Assembly: GCF_900112315.1 (NCBI RefSeq)
Contig: NZ_FOLL01000004.1
Span: 124,001 to 188,000, forward strand
Reading direction: 5' to 3'
Source of the DNA: Parapedobacter composti
Lineage (GTDB): Bacteria > Bacteroidota > Bacteroidia > Sphingobacteriales > Sphingobacteriaceae
DNA: 64,000 nucleotides
Made by a program: the position numbers and the translations under genes. Below the pieces are notes generated by a model. It did no database searches. It saw nothing but the letters and a program-made list of their open reading frames with translations, and was not told the origin of the DNA. This document shows positions 8,379-16,225 of the stretch, in pieces. Position 1 is the first letter of the stretch, and every line of letters begins with the position of its first letter.

Positions 8379-8591
8379 ATGGATCCGAAAAAGCCGTTTG
8401 CAGAAAACCCAGAAGACAAGCAATTGGAACGTCCGGCAGATGAATTAGAAAATACGGACACAACGGAAGAAACCGATGAAAATACGGGTGTAGACATTGA
8501 CGAAGTCGTCGATCGGGAAAGCTACGCCGACAGGCGACATGGAAGAACCAACGAAGGGCCTGCCGATGTCAGCAACCCCGGAACGATATAG
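8379..8591 (+). CDS. Small acidic hydrophilic protein, unknown function
   Basis: A 70-residue protein begins 'MDPKKPFAENPEDKQLERPA'. It is very rich in Asp, Glu, Thr and Asn, has no hydrophobic stretch and no cysteine, and is probably disordered. I do not recognise a family. The reading frame is supported by a full AGGAGG nine bases before the ATG and by its exact fit between neighbours: its TAG (8589-8591) is followed directly by the stop codon of the convergent TPR gene. A longer start at 8358 would add seven residues and place the ribosome site inside the coding region. Small acidic proteins of this type in Bacteroidota are often stress-associated, but that is only a guess here. Confidence 0.55.
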   Translation: MDPKKPFAENPEDKQLERPADELENTDTTEETDENTGVDIDEVVDRESYADRRHGRTNEGPADVSNPGTI

Positions 8592-8933
8592 TTAGTCGTC
8601 ATCATCTTCTTCATCGAAGCCGGCCGCCGCTTGATAGGCGGCTTGCAGCTCAGACAGGGCATGCATATCGCGTTTATCCTTTGCGACCTGCATGCCCTGT
8701 TCGTATGCAGATATCGCTTCATCCGGTTTGCCCAAGGCCTCGTACAATTTACCCAGGTGATAATAGGTGCCCACGTAGTCAGCATGATTGGTGCGCAGGT
8801 CTTCATAGTACCGGAGCGCCTGGTCCGTATTACCGGATTTAAGGTATTCCGTGGCCAGTGCATATTTCACAAACGGATCAGCGGGGCTTTCCGAAAGAAA
8901 GCCGATAAGTTGTGTCAGACGGTCGTTCTTCAT
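8592..8933 (-). CDS. Small TPR-repeat protein
   Basis: A cytoplasmic protein of 113 residues made of about three tetratricopeptide repeats ('PFVKYALATEYLKSGNTDQALRYYEDL', 'YYHLGKLYEALGKPDEAISAYEQGM') with a poly-acidic tail 'DEEDDDD'. Such proteins are protein-protein adaptors; the partner is unknown. The open frame continues to 9188 but the added residues look like non-coding translation, and ATG 8933 follows TATGTTTG by ten bases. It is convergent and directly abutting with the small acidic protein gene, and divergent from etfB. Confidence 0.75.
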   Translation of the reverse strand: MKNDRLTQLIGFLSESPADPFVKYALATEYLKSGNTDQALRYYEDLRTNHADYVGTYYHLGKLYEALGKPDEAISAYEQGMQVAKDKRDMHALSELQAAYQAAAGFDEEDDDD

Positions 8934-8943
8934 ATCGCTACTG

Positions 8944-8951
8944 CAAACATA
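8944..8951 (-). promoter_or_regulatory. -7 element TATGTTTG of the small TPR gene
   Basis: A perfect TAnnTTTG on the minus strand, ten bases before the ATG at 8933. No -33 TTG is found at the expected distance. Confidence 0.5.
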
Positions 8952-9001
8952 GTTAAAATTCACCAGTCTGCCATCCAGCACTTCAGCAACGATTATCCAG
9001 C

Positions 9002-9032
9002 TTGCAATTAACGGGAAGAATAACGATGTTTG
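9002..9032 (+). promoter_or_regulatory. Probable promoter of etfBA
   Basis: TTG at 9002-9004 is followed after 20 bases by GATGTTTG at 9025-9032, one mismatch from TAnnTTTG. The start codon is 16 bases further on. Confidence 0.45.
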
Positions 9033-9048
9033 TGAAAAACCGATAGAC

Positions 9049-9786
9049 ATGAAGATATTAGTATGCATCAGCAACGTCCCGGACACAACATCAAAAATCA
9101 CTTTTACGAACGATAACACCGCACCGAACACGGCGGGCCTCCAATACATCATTAACCCGTATGACGAAATTGCACTATCTAAGGCCATTGCACTGGCGGA
9201 GGGCGGTCAAGGCACCGTCACGGTAATCAACGTGGGGGAAGCCGGTACCGAAGCGACCATCCGGAAAGCGCTGGCCACGGGGGCGGACGAGGCCGTACGC
9301 GTCGATGCGGCGCCCCGCGATGCATGGTTCGTAGCCAACCAGATTGCACACTACGCAAAGGATAAGCAGTTTGACCTTATCCTTACGGGAAGGGAATCCA
9401 TCGACTACAACGGCGTGCAAGTGGCGGGGTTCGTAGGGGAATTACTGGATATCCCTTCAGTTTCCACTGCCAAGAAACTGGAAATAAACGGCACTACGGC
9501 CACGGTGGAGCGGGAGATAGAAGGCGGCAAGGAAGTGCTGTCCATTCCGCTTCCTGCGGTTGTGGGCACGGCGGAGGGCGTAGCCGAGCCCCGTATCCCG
9601 AACATGCGTGGCATCATGAGCGCCCGTACCAAGCCGCTTTCGGTGGTGGAGGCTATTGAAGTACCTGTTTTATCCCGGATTGTCCGTTATGAACTTCCCG
9701 AACCCCGGGGCGCGGTTACGTTGGTGGATGCCGCGGAAGCGGAAAAGCTGCTCGATTTATTACACAACAAAGCCCGGGTAATTTAA
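9049..9786 (+). CDS. etfB: Electron transfer flavoprotein, beta subunit
   Basis: This 245-residue subunit forms a heterodimer with EtfA. It carries electrons from acyl-CoA dehydrogenases to the quinone pool through ETF:quinone oxidoreductase. The N-terminal 'MKILVCISNVPDTTSKI', 'YIINPYDEIALSKAI', the AMP-binding style region and 'GRESIDYNGVQVAGFVGELL' all match the family. Its gene is followed by etfA after 39 bp, an operon order seen widely in Bacteroidota. A fatty-acid-oxidation role fits the 3-hydroxybutyryl-CoA dehydrogenase at 1.4-2.3 kb. No quinone reductase gene is in the window. Confidence 0.95.
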   Translation: MKILVCISNVPDTTSKITFTNDNTAPNTAGLQYIINPYDEIALSKAIALAEGGQGTVTVINVGEAGTEATIRKALATGADEAVRVDAAPRDAWFVANQIAHYAKDKQFDLILTGRESIDYNGVQVAGFVGELLDIPSVSTAKKLEINGTTATVEREIEGGKEVLSIPLPAVVGTAEGVAEPRIPNMRGIMSARTKPLSVVEAIEVPVLSRIVRYELPEPRGAVTLVDAAEAEKLLDLLHNKARVI

Positions 9787-9825
9787 TGTACATATAAACC
9801 GAATAAATAACAGTAACACAACGAT

Positions 9826-10800
9826 ATGTCAGTTTTAGTTTATGCCGAAAATACCGACGGGAAATTCAAGAAGCCCGTATATGAGGTGGTTTCCTATGCC
9901 AAAGCCATTGCCGACAGCCTGAACACGTCCCTGGCGGCGGTATCCATTGGCGACGTGGATGAAGCGGACCTCGCTGCATTGGGGAGTTACGGGGCATCCA
10001 CCGTGCTCCATGTGACGTCTGAACAACTCAGGCAGTTCGTCAACCAGGCCTACGCGTCGGTTATAGCGGCGGCTGCCGATAAGCTGAGTGCCGATGTTGT
10101 GGTGATTTCCAATTCATTCAGCGGCAAAGGGCTGGCGCCGCGCGTAGCTGCCAAACTGAATGCCGGCTTAGCCGACGGGGCCGTGGAACTGCCTCAGGTA
10201 GACGGCGGCAAGCTGACGGTGAAGAAAACCGCCTTTTCGGGAAAGGCTTTTGCCATCACCGAACTGACATCGGCTAAAAAAGTCATCACGTTAAACCCCA
10301 ATGCCTTTGAGCTGCGCGAAACCGGAGGATCCGCCCAGGTAGAAGCCTTCCAGCCAACGGTAGCCCAGGGCGATTTGGCAACGGTTATCGAGGATATTGT
10401 ACGGACCACCGATAAAGTTACCTTACCGGATGCGGAAATAGTCGTGTCTGCGGGCCGTGGCCTGAAAGGCCCCGAAAATTGGCATATTGTAGAGGAATTG
10501 GCGGAAGCGTTGGGGGCGGCCCTGGCCTGCTCCAAGCCGGTATCCGACGCCGGATGGCGTCCCCACTCCGAGCACGTGGGACAGACCGGTATCGCCGTAA
10601 GCCCTAACCTGTATATAGCCATCGGTATTTCCGGGGCCATACAGCACCTGGCGGGTGTCAGCTCGTCCAAAACCATAGTGGTTATCAATAAAGACCCTGA
10701 AGCACCGTTTTTCAAAGTAGCTGACTACGGCATCGTGGGCGATGCGTTTGAGGTTGTACCTAAACTTACCGCCGCTATCAAAGCCCGTAAAGGCCAGTGA
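9826..10800 (+). CDS. etfA: Electron transfer flavoprotein, alpha subunit
   Basis: The 324-residue alpha subunit holds the FAD. The C-terminal FAD domain shows 'VSAGRGLKGPENWHIVEELAEALGAALACSKPVSDAGW', followed by 'QTGIAVSPNLYIAIGISGAIQHLAGVSSSKTIVVINKDPEAPFF', both diagnostic. The N-terminal half is the variable domain that packs on EtfB. The gene is the second of a two-gene operon with etfB, and no clear terminator is seen in the 77 bp that follow, so some read-through into the DUF151 gene is possible. Confidence 0.95.
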   Translation: MSVLVYAENTDGKFKKPVYEVVSYAKAIADSLNTSLAAVSIGDVDEADLAALGSYGASTVLHVTSEQLRQFVNQAYASVIAAAADKLSADVVVISNSFSGKGLAPRVAAKLNAGLADGAVELPQVDGGKLTVKKTAFSGKAFAITELTSAKKVITLNPNAFELRETGGSAQVEAFQPTVAQGDLATVIEDIVRTTDKVTLPDAEIVVSAGRGLKGPENWHIVEELAEALGAALACSKPVSDAGWRPHSEHVGQTGIAVSPNLYIAIGISGAIQHLAGVSSSKTIVVINKDPEAPFFKVADYGIVGDAFEVVPKLTAAIKARKGQ

Positions 10801-10877
10801 GGTGATGATTTTCAGACCAGGCAGCTGCATTTTTGAAGAACAATTCGCATATTTGTATTTCCAGGACGGAATGAGGC

Positions 10878-11489
10878 ATGAAGAAGATTAAGTTAGATAT
10901 TGTCGGTTTATCCTATAGCCAAACCCAATCCGGCGCCTATGCGCTGGTCCTGGGCGAGGTTTCCGGGCGGCGCCGTTTGCCCATCATCATCGGCGGCTTT
11001 GAAGCGCAAGCGATTGCCATTGAGATTGAGAAAATGACTCCCAGCAGACCGCTGACCCATGATCTGTTCAAAACATTTGCAGAAACGTACCATATCCGTA
11101 TCGATGAGGTGATTATTTACAACCTCGTGGACGGCATTTTCTATGCTAAAATTCTTTTTAATGACGGCCACAAGCAGACAGAGATCGATGCCCGCACATC
11201 AGATGCCATCGCGCTCGCGGTACGCTTCAAAGCGCCGGTATATACGTATGAATTCATCCTGGCGTCGGCCGGTATCGTAATCGAGGGCAACGATTTCGTA
11301 TTTCTGGAAAACATCGAATCAACGGGCGCCAACGACCCTGAAGCAATGTCTTCAAAAGAAAGCGCGTCATCATTCGCTTCCATGACCGACGAGCAACTGC
11401 AGGAAACGCTGTCCAAAGCGCTGGCTGAGGAAATGTACGAGAAAGCGGCCCGCATACGGGATGAGATAACCCGGAGAAAATCATCGTAA
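10878..11489 (+). CDS. DUF151 bifunctional nuclease-like protein with C-terminal UVR motif
   Basis: A 203-residue cytoplasmic protein. Residues 1-135 are a DUF151 (bifunctional nuclease, BFN) domain with 'LPIIIGGFEAQAIAIEIE', 'TRPLTHDL'-type 'SRPLTHDLFKTFAE' and 'DARTSDAIALAVRFKAPVY'. The C-terminus (about 165-200, 'LQETLSKALAEEMYEKAARIRDEI') is a UVR motif, the helical hairpin of UvrB/UvrC. This domain pair is common in Bacteroidota and is taken to act on nucleic acid; the actual reaction in bacteria is uncertain. The gene may be transcribed alone, since a weak CTG-N20-CATATTTG lies 22 bases upstream. Confidence 0.88.
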   Translation: MKKIKLDIVGLSYSQTQSGAYALVLGEVSGRRRLPIIIGGFEAQAIAIEIEKMTPSRPLTHDLFKTFAETYHIRIDEVIIYNLVDGIFYAKILFNDGHKQTEIDARTSDAIALAVRFKAPVYTYEFILASAGIVIEGNDFVFLENIESTGANDPEAMSSKESASSFASMTDEQLQETLSKALAEEMYEKAARIRDEITRRKSS

Positions 11490-11559
11490 ACCCATCAATC
11501 CACACAGCCGCCGACCACCCCATATCAACACCAGGTACAGACCCATTCACCGCTAAGCC

Positions 11560-12795
11560 ATGCCGATAAAAATCCGACTCACGGTGATGAACTTTTTCCA
11601 GTTCTTTGTGTGGGGATCGTGGCTGATATCGCTTGGCGGGTATATGGGAAACCAACTGGGATTTTCGGGGCTACAGATAGGGTCTGTATACTCCACCATG
11701 GGTATCGCATCGGTATTCATGCCCGGCCTGCTTGGAATCGTGGCCGACCGCTGGGTAAATGCCGAGCGGGTGTTTGCACTGGCCCACTTCATTGCCGCTG
11801 GGGCACTGATAGCCGCAGCTGGCATGACGGATTTCGCCTCGTTCTATACCTATATGCTCGTCCATTCATTATTTTACATGCCCACTTTGGCCCTGTCGAA
11901 CTCGGTTTGCTATAATGTGCTGACACGCCGGAACTTCGATGTGGTCAAGACCTTCCCCCCCATCCGGGTATGGGGAACGGTAGGCTTTATCGTAGCCATG
12001 TGGGCCGTGGATTTGCTGGGATGGACGAAAAGCGCGAACCAGCTATACCTCGCCGCAGGTGCTGGCCTGTTCCTCGGCTGCTACGCGTTTACCGTACCAC
12101 CTTCGCCGCCCTACCTTGATGAAACCCGCAAAAAGTCGCTCATGTCGTCGCTGGGGCTGGACGCTTTTGTGCTGTTCAGAAAAAAGAACATCGCGCTGTT
12201 TTTTGTCTTTTCGTTACTATTGGGCGCTGCACTGCAAATCACCAACGCCTTCGGAGGACCGTTTCTGGATGATTTCAAGACAAAATATCCCGATTCTTTC
12301 GGCGTGAAACATCCCAACCTGCTGCTCTCCATATCCCAGATCTCTGAAACGCTCTTCATCCTGCTGATTCCGTTTTTCCTCACCCGTTTCGGCATCCGTA
12401 ACGTTATCCTGTTCAGCATCGTGGCGTGGGTGCTGCGGTTTGCGCTTTTTGGTCTTGGTAATCCCGACGACCGGCTGTACTTACTGATCTTATCCATGAT
12501 TATTTACGGGATGGCCTTCGACTTCTTTAACATTTCCGGCTCACTGTATGTAGAGAAGATGGCCGAACCCACCATCCGATCGAGCGCGCAGGGGCTATTC
12601 ATGATTATGACCAACGGTTTCGGGGCCATCATAGGCAGCTATGGCAGCGGCTGGGTGGTCGATCATTTCACGGATTCGGGAGGCGTAAGGGATTGGCCCA
12701 ACATCTGGTTTACTTTTGCCGGCTATGCCCTGGCGCTGGCTGTCCTTTTCCTGTTGGTTTTCCGTGACAGGCGCATTGAAGACATTAAGCGTTGA
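11560..12795 (+). CDS. Nucleoside permease-like MFS transporter (NupG/XapB family)
   Basis: This 411-residue polytopic membrane protein has about 12 predicted segments and resembles nucleoside:proton symporters of the NupG type. The start 'IRLTVMNFFQFFVWGSWLISLGGYM' and the stretch 'VYSTMGIASVFMPGLLGIVADRW' are typical, and the later 'GMAFDFFNISGSLYVEK' and 'GLFMIMTNGFGAIIGSYGSGWVVD' are strongly conserved in this group. It probably imports nucleosides by proton symport. It ends four bp before the stop codon of the convergent SNF2 gene. ATG 11560 is the only start that keeps the first membrane segment intact. Confidence 0.88.
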   Translation: MPIKIRLTVMNFFQFFVWGSWLISLGGYMGNQLGFSGLQIGSVYSTMGIASVFMPGLLGIVADRWVNAERVFALAHFIAAGALIAAAGMTDFASFYTYMLVHSLFYMPTLALSNSVCYNVLTRRNFDVVKTFPPIRVWGTVGFIVAMWAVDLLGWTKSANQLYLAAGAGLFLGCYAFTVPPSPPYLDETRKKSLMSSLGLDAFVLFRKKNIALFFVFSLLLGAALQITNAFGGPFLDDFKTKYPDSFGVKHPNLLLSISQISETLFILLIPFFLTRFGIRNVILFSIVAWVLRFALFGLGNPDDRLYLLILSMIIYGMAFDFFNISGSLYVEKMAEPTIRSSAQGLFMIMTNGFGAIIGSYGSGWVVDHFTDSGGVRDWPNIWFTFAGYALALAVLFLLVFRDRRIEDIKR

Positions 12796-12799
12796 GCAA

Positions 12800-15700
12800 C
12801 TACAGAAATGCTGCCCTGAGGGAGCCGAGGAGTTGGCCGAAAGGCGTATCGCCGCCTACCAGTCCGTCTGCCAGGGCGCTCTTGGTTGCCTGCAACTGCA
12901 GCACCTTTTCTTCCACCGTGCCAGGCGTTACCAATCGATAGGCCATCACTTTCCGCTGCTGGCCGATGCGGTGCACCCGATCGATGGCTTGACGCTCGGC
13001 CGCGGGATTCCACCAGGGATCCACCAGATAGACTACGTCTGCCGCTGTTAAATTCAGGCCTGTGCCGCCTGCTTTGAGGCTGATGAGGAACACCCGTATC
13101 TCCGGATCCTCCTGAAAGGCATTCACCACCTGTTCCCGGAGTCTTGTGCTACCCGTCAGGCTCACATGCCGGATACCTATACCGTCCAGCATATCCCCTA
13201 TCAGGTGCAGCATTGACACGAACTGTGAAAACACAACCACCTTATGATGCGGCGTTTTATCCTGTAGTTGCTCCTGGAGGAGTTCCAACTTGCCCGAAAC
13301 CCGGTCATTCAGCATGCCGTCGGGCAGCAGGGCGGGCGAATTGCAAATCTGCCGCAACCGCGTAAGCCCACGAAGCACATGCATGGCCTGTTTGTCCAAC
13401 TCTTCGCCGGAAAGCGCGCAGATGAAATCACGGAATTCTTTTTCATATGCCTCGTATATCCGGCGTTGATGCTCGCCCATTTCACTGTATAGGATGGCGG
13501 TGACCTTTTCAGGTAATTCCGTAGCTACCTCCTGTTTCGTACGTCTCAATATATACGGCTGGATGAGCCGCTGCAGCTCCAGCCTCCGCTTTTTGTTGTT
13601 GAACTGATCGATGGGTCTGCCATATACATCACGGAAATAGCGCTTATCGCCCAGTAATGCCGGACAGGCAAATGAGAGCTGTCCATACAGGTCGAATGAA
13701 CTGTTTTCGAACGGTGTGCCGCTGATGGCAATGCGGTTACGGGCCTGCAGCAGGCGGACGGCTTTATAACGTTGCGATTCGGGGTTCTTGATATTCTGGG
13801 ATTCATCCAGGTATACGTAATTGAAGGCAAAGGTTTTTAAAAAACGGATATCGGCCAGCAGTGCGGTATAGGACGTCAGCACCACATCATATTGCCCCAA
13901 ACCCGTCGCTGTTTTGGCCCTGCCGGGCCCATATAATGTAAACACCGCCAGGGATGGTGCCAGCGTATGCAGTTCCCGTTGCCAGTTGAAAATCAGCGTT
14001 GCCGGTACTACCACCAGATCGGTTCCGGTGCGACCGGCTTCGCGTTGCGATAGCATGAAAGCAATAATCTGCACGGTCTTTCCTAACCCCATCTCATCGG
14101 CCAGTATGCCGCCGAAACCGACATCATCCAGAAAATGCAGCCAGCCTAATCCCTTCCGCTGATACGGCCGGAGCGAAACCTTCAGGCTTGCAGGCGCATC
14201 CCTGGGCGCTATGGATTCAACCTGTTTCAGGTGTTCCGTTAATTTACTGATTTCGAGCGTAGCTCCCTCGTCCAGCACCGCCGTATCATACCATGCGGAA
14301 ACCTTTTCGAAATTAACTTTAGCAATCCGGAGGGTTTCATCATCCACCACCTCTCCGGCCTGGAAATAAGCCGTAAACTTTTCTATCCACGTTTCGGGCA
14401 AGATGCCCATCGTTCCATCGTCCAGTACCACGTACCGGCGCTTGTTCCGCAATGCAGCCGCCACCTTTCTCAACGATGTTTTTTTTCTGCCAAAACGAAT
14501 ATTATACGTAGCGTTAAACCAATTAAGGCCGCTGGTCACTTTAATGTCTACGGCGACCCGCTGGCACGTTATTTTATTATCAGTCAACTCATTGAATCCA
14601 TACACCTCAATTCCGTCTTCATACCATTTATCAAAGGCGGCCAGGAACCATTCCTCAGCAAGGAAATGGCGTTTGTGCAAGTAAAAGTAGTAGAGCTGGT
14701 TTTCCAGTTGCTCGGGCAGGTACGGATGTTGCTTGATCAGCAACGCGATGAAAGCCTGTTCAAGGTCGGCATCGCGCGGTACAAGAAAGTTATTCCCTTC
14801 ACTGTCTATGCCTTTCAGCTGCCGTTCCGTACGGATGGCTACTTCGGCCTCGCCATAGCGCATCACGGGAATAATCATCACATGGTCGCCAAAGTCCGAT
14901 AAATAAAGTAACCGTTTGGGAGGTGCCGAAAACCCCGCTTCCGCAAGCTGTCTGGCATCGCCTGGCCGGATATCCGGATAGGTGACCCGGATATTATCGG
15001 CCAGTTTATCCAGCACCCGTTGCTGGAATTCGCGGTATTTTCCTGCATGAATGAGCAGTTTGCCTGCATGGGCTTTCAGCAACGCTATCGTTGACAGCAA
15101 TAATGCATTGTCTATCAAGTATAATGTATCTTTTAATTGAAGGAAATATCCGCATTTCAACGGCAGCTCATGCAGGCTATAGAGCATGCCGTCTATGTCA
15201 ATTTTTCCGGTAATGGCATAAAAGGCACCCTCCGCCTGCACGGAAAGGCAAGCTGTATCGGGCGCGCGGGCTACCCTCACTGGGAGTAATGCCTTGACAG
15301 TCAGGTTCTCGCTCAGACTATCGTCATGATAGTAAAACGGATAACCTGCTCCATGTGTTAAAGCGGCGCACAGTGCTTCCAGATCAGACGCGGTGCGGTC
15401 TCCATCCATCACCTGCTGCAGCTTGGCTACCGCCGCATAGAAGCGGGCCTCACCGACATCCGCAGCAGCGACTGCCCGTTCCAGCGGCTGGATATTGCTG
15501 AACGGGGGTTTTAGTTTGCCTGATTTGGTGCGCTGGGCATCGATAAGCGTGATCACCGGGTTCCGGTAGTATTTATGGCGGGTGATGACAACTGCCATCC
15601 GGTCGGTCCCCGCCGTAACGCGCGGGAGACTGTGGTGGCGCGCCGCATGTTCGGCCAGTTCCTGCAACCTGGGTGAGACAGGCGATATCAATCCCTGAAG

Positions 15701-16159
15701 GCAGGGCTGGACGGATAACCTACCGTCGGCAAATACCGGCGACAGGTAACGTGATAAATCAGGCTCATGTTCCAACCCGTAAACAGCGGCTGCGCGCCGC
15801 AGGTATTGCTCTCGCCTCAGGGGATGGAAAAACACCCCCAGCTCTTCACGGTATAGGATAGCGGCCAGCACAATGGCTTCTGCCGGTGATAGCCGATCGG
15901 CAGCGCCCGGCCGATCACTCGAAACGGTCAGCTGCCGGGCTTCTTGCACCACCCCGACCATGACTTCCCCGCCCCCTGCGGCCTGTTTGCAGGCAAACAC
16001 CCCGCTATTCACCTGTAATTCGTGAGGCGTTACAGACAAACAGGCTTTCCTTTCGACAAAAAAGCCCCCGCCCACCGCCGCGGCTACCTCCCATTCGGAA
16101 AGCTGGTCGATTAGCGTATCACGGAATACGAATACGTGGAGCTTTTCAACATCGGGCAT
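12800..16159 (-). CDS. SNF2-family DEAD/H helicase-like ATPase
   Basis: A 1119-residue Swi2/Snf2 ATPase. The N-terminal ~600 residues have no recognisable domain. The motor follows: motif I 'DEMGLGKTVQ' near residue 686, motif II 'DESQ' near 787 in place of DEAH, 'SGTPFENSSFDLYGQLSF', then the second lobe with 'VVVFSQFVSML', 'SLKAGGTGLNLTAAD' and 'QAIDRVHRIGQQRKV' near 1066. These proteins translocate on double-stranded DNA or displace proteins such as RNA polymerase (as RapA does); the bacterial role of this subgroup is not known. The frame opens with a TTG at 16165, but ATG 16159 lies three bases from TATATTTG and is preferred. It is divergent from hrpB. Confidence 0.93.
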   Translation of the reverse strand: MPDVEKLHVFVFRDTLIDQLSEWEVAAAVGGGFFVERKACLSVTPHELQVNSGVFACKQAAGGGEVMVGVVQEARQLTVSSDRPGAADRLSPAEAIVLAAILYREELGVFFHPLRREQYLRRAAAVYGLEHEPDLSRYLSPVFADGRLSVQPCLQGLISPVSPRLQELAEHAARHHSLPRVTAGTDRMAVVITRHKYYRNPVITLIDAQRTKSGKLKPPFSNIQPLERAVAAADVGEARFYAAVAKLQQVMDGDRTASDLEALCAALTHGAGYPFYYHDDSLSENLTVKALLPVRVARAPDTACLSVQAEGAFYAITGKIDIDGMLYSLHELPLKCGYFLQLKDTLYLIDNALLLSTIALLKAHAGKLLIHAGKYREFQQRVLDKLADNIRVTYPDIRPGDARQLAEAGFSAPPKRLLYLSDFGDHVMIIPVMRYGEAEVAIRTERQLKGIDSEGNNFLVPRDADLEQAFIALLIKQHPYLPEQLENQLYYFYLHKRHFLAEEWFLAAFDKWYEDGIEVYGFNELTDNKITCQRVAVDIKVTSGLNWFNATYNIRFGRKKTSLRKVAAALRNKRRYVVLDDGTMGILPETWIEKFTAYFQAGEVVDDETLRIAKVNFEKVSAWYDTAVLDEGATLEISKLTEHLKQVESIAPRDAPASLKVSLRPYQRKGLGWLHFLDDVGFGGILADEMGLGKTVQIIAFMLSQREAGRTGTDLVVVPATLIFNWQRELHTLAPSLAVFTLYGPGRAKTATGLGQYDVVLTSYTALLADIRFLKTFAFNYVYLDESQNIKNPESQRYKAVRLLQARNRIAISGTPFENSSFDLYGQLSFACPALLGDKRYFRDVYGRPIDQFNNKKRRLELQRLIQPYILRRTKQEVATELPEKVTAILYSEMGEHQRRIYEAYEKEFRDFICALSGEELDKQAMHVLRGLTRLRQICNSPALLPDGMLNDRVSGKLELLQEQLQDKTPHHKVVVFSQFVSMLHLIGDMLDGIGIRHVSLTGSTRLREQVVNAFQEDPEIRVFLISLKAGGTGLNLTAADVVYLVDPWWNPAAERQAIDRVHRIGQQRKVMAYRLVTPGTVEEKVLQLQATKSALADGLVGGDTPFGQLLGSLRAAFL

Positions 16160-16162
16160 CTG

Positions 16163-16170
16163 CAAATATA
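16163..16170 (-). promoter_or_regulatory. -7 element TATATTTG of the SNF2 gene
   Basis: A perfect TAnnTTTG on the minus strand, three bases before the ATG at 16159, the closest such spacing in the window; it implies a leaderless transcript. Confidence 0.55.
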
Positions 16171-16210
16171 TCCAATTCCCTCGATGAACTCATGGTAGGC
16201 AAGCTTTTCT

Positions 16211-16218
16211 TATCTTTG
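16211..16218 (+). promoter_or_regulatory. -7 element TATCTTTG of hrpB
   Basis: A perfect TAnnTTTG ending seven bases before the hrpB ATG at 16226. It faces away from the SNF2 promoter 40 bp to the left. Confidence 0.55.
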
Positions 16219-16225
16219 ATGCCAA

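Noticed and set aside
10821..10840. GCAGCTGC palindrome followed by T-rich DNA as an etfA terminator
   Set aside because: The stem is only four bases per arm without a loop, too weak for intrinsic termination.
12886..13077. Short rightward frames inside the SNF2 gene
   Set aside because: They are antisense shadows of a strongly conserved helicase domain and have no start context or family similarity.
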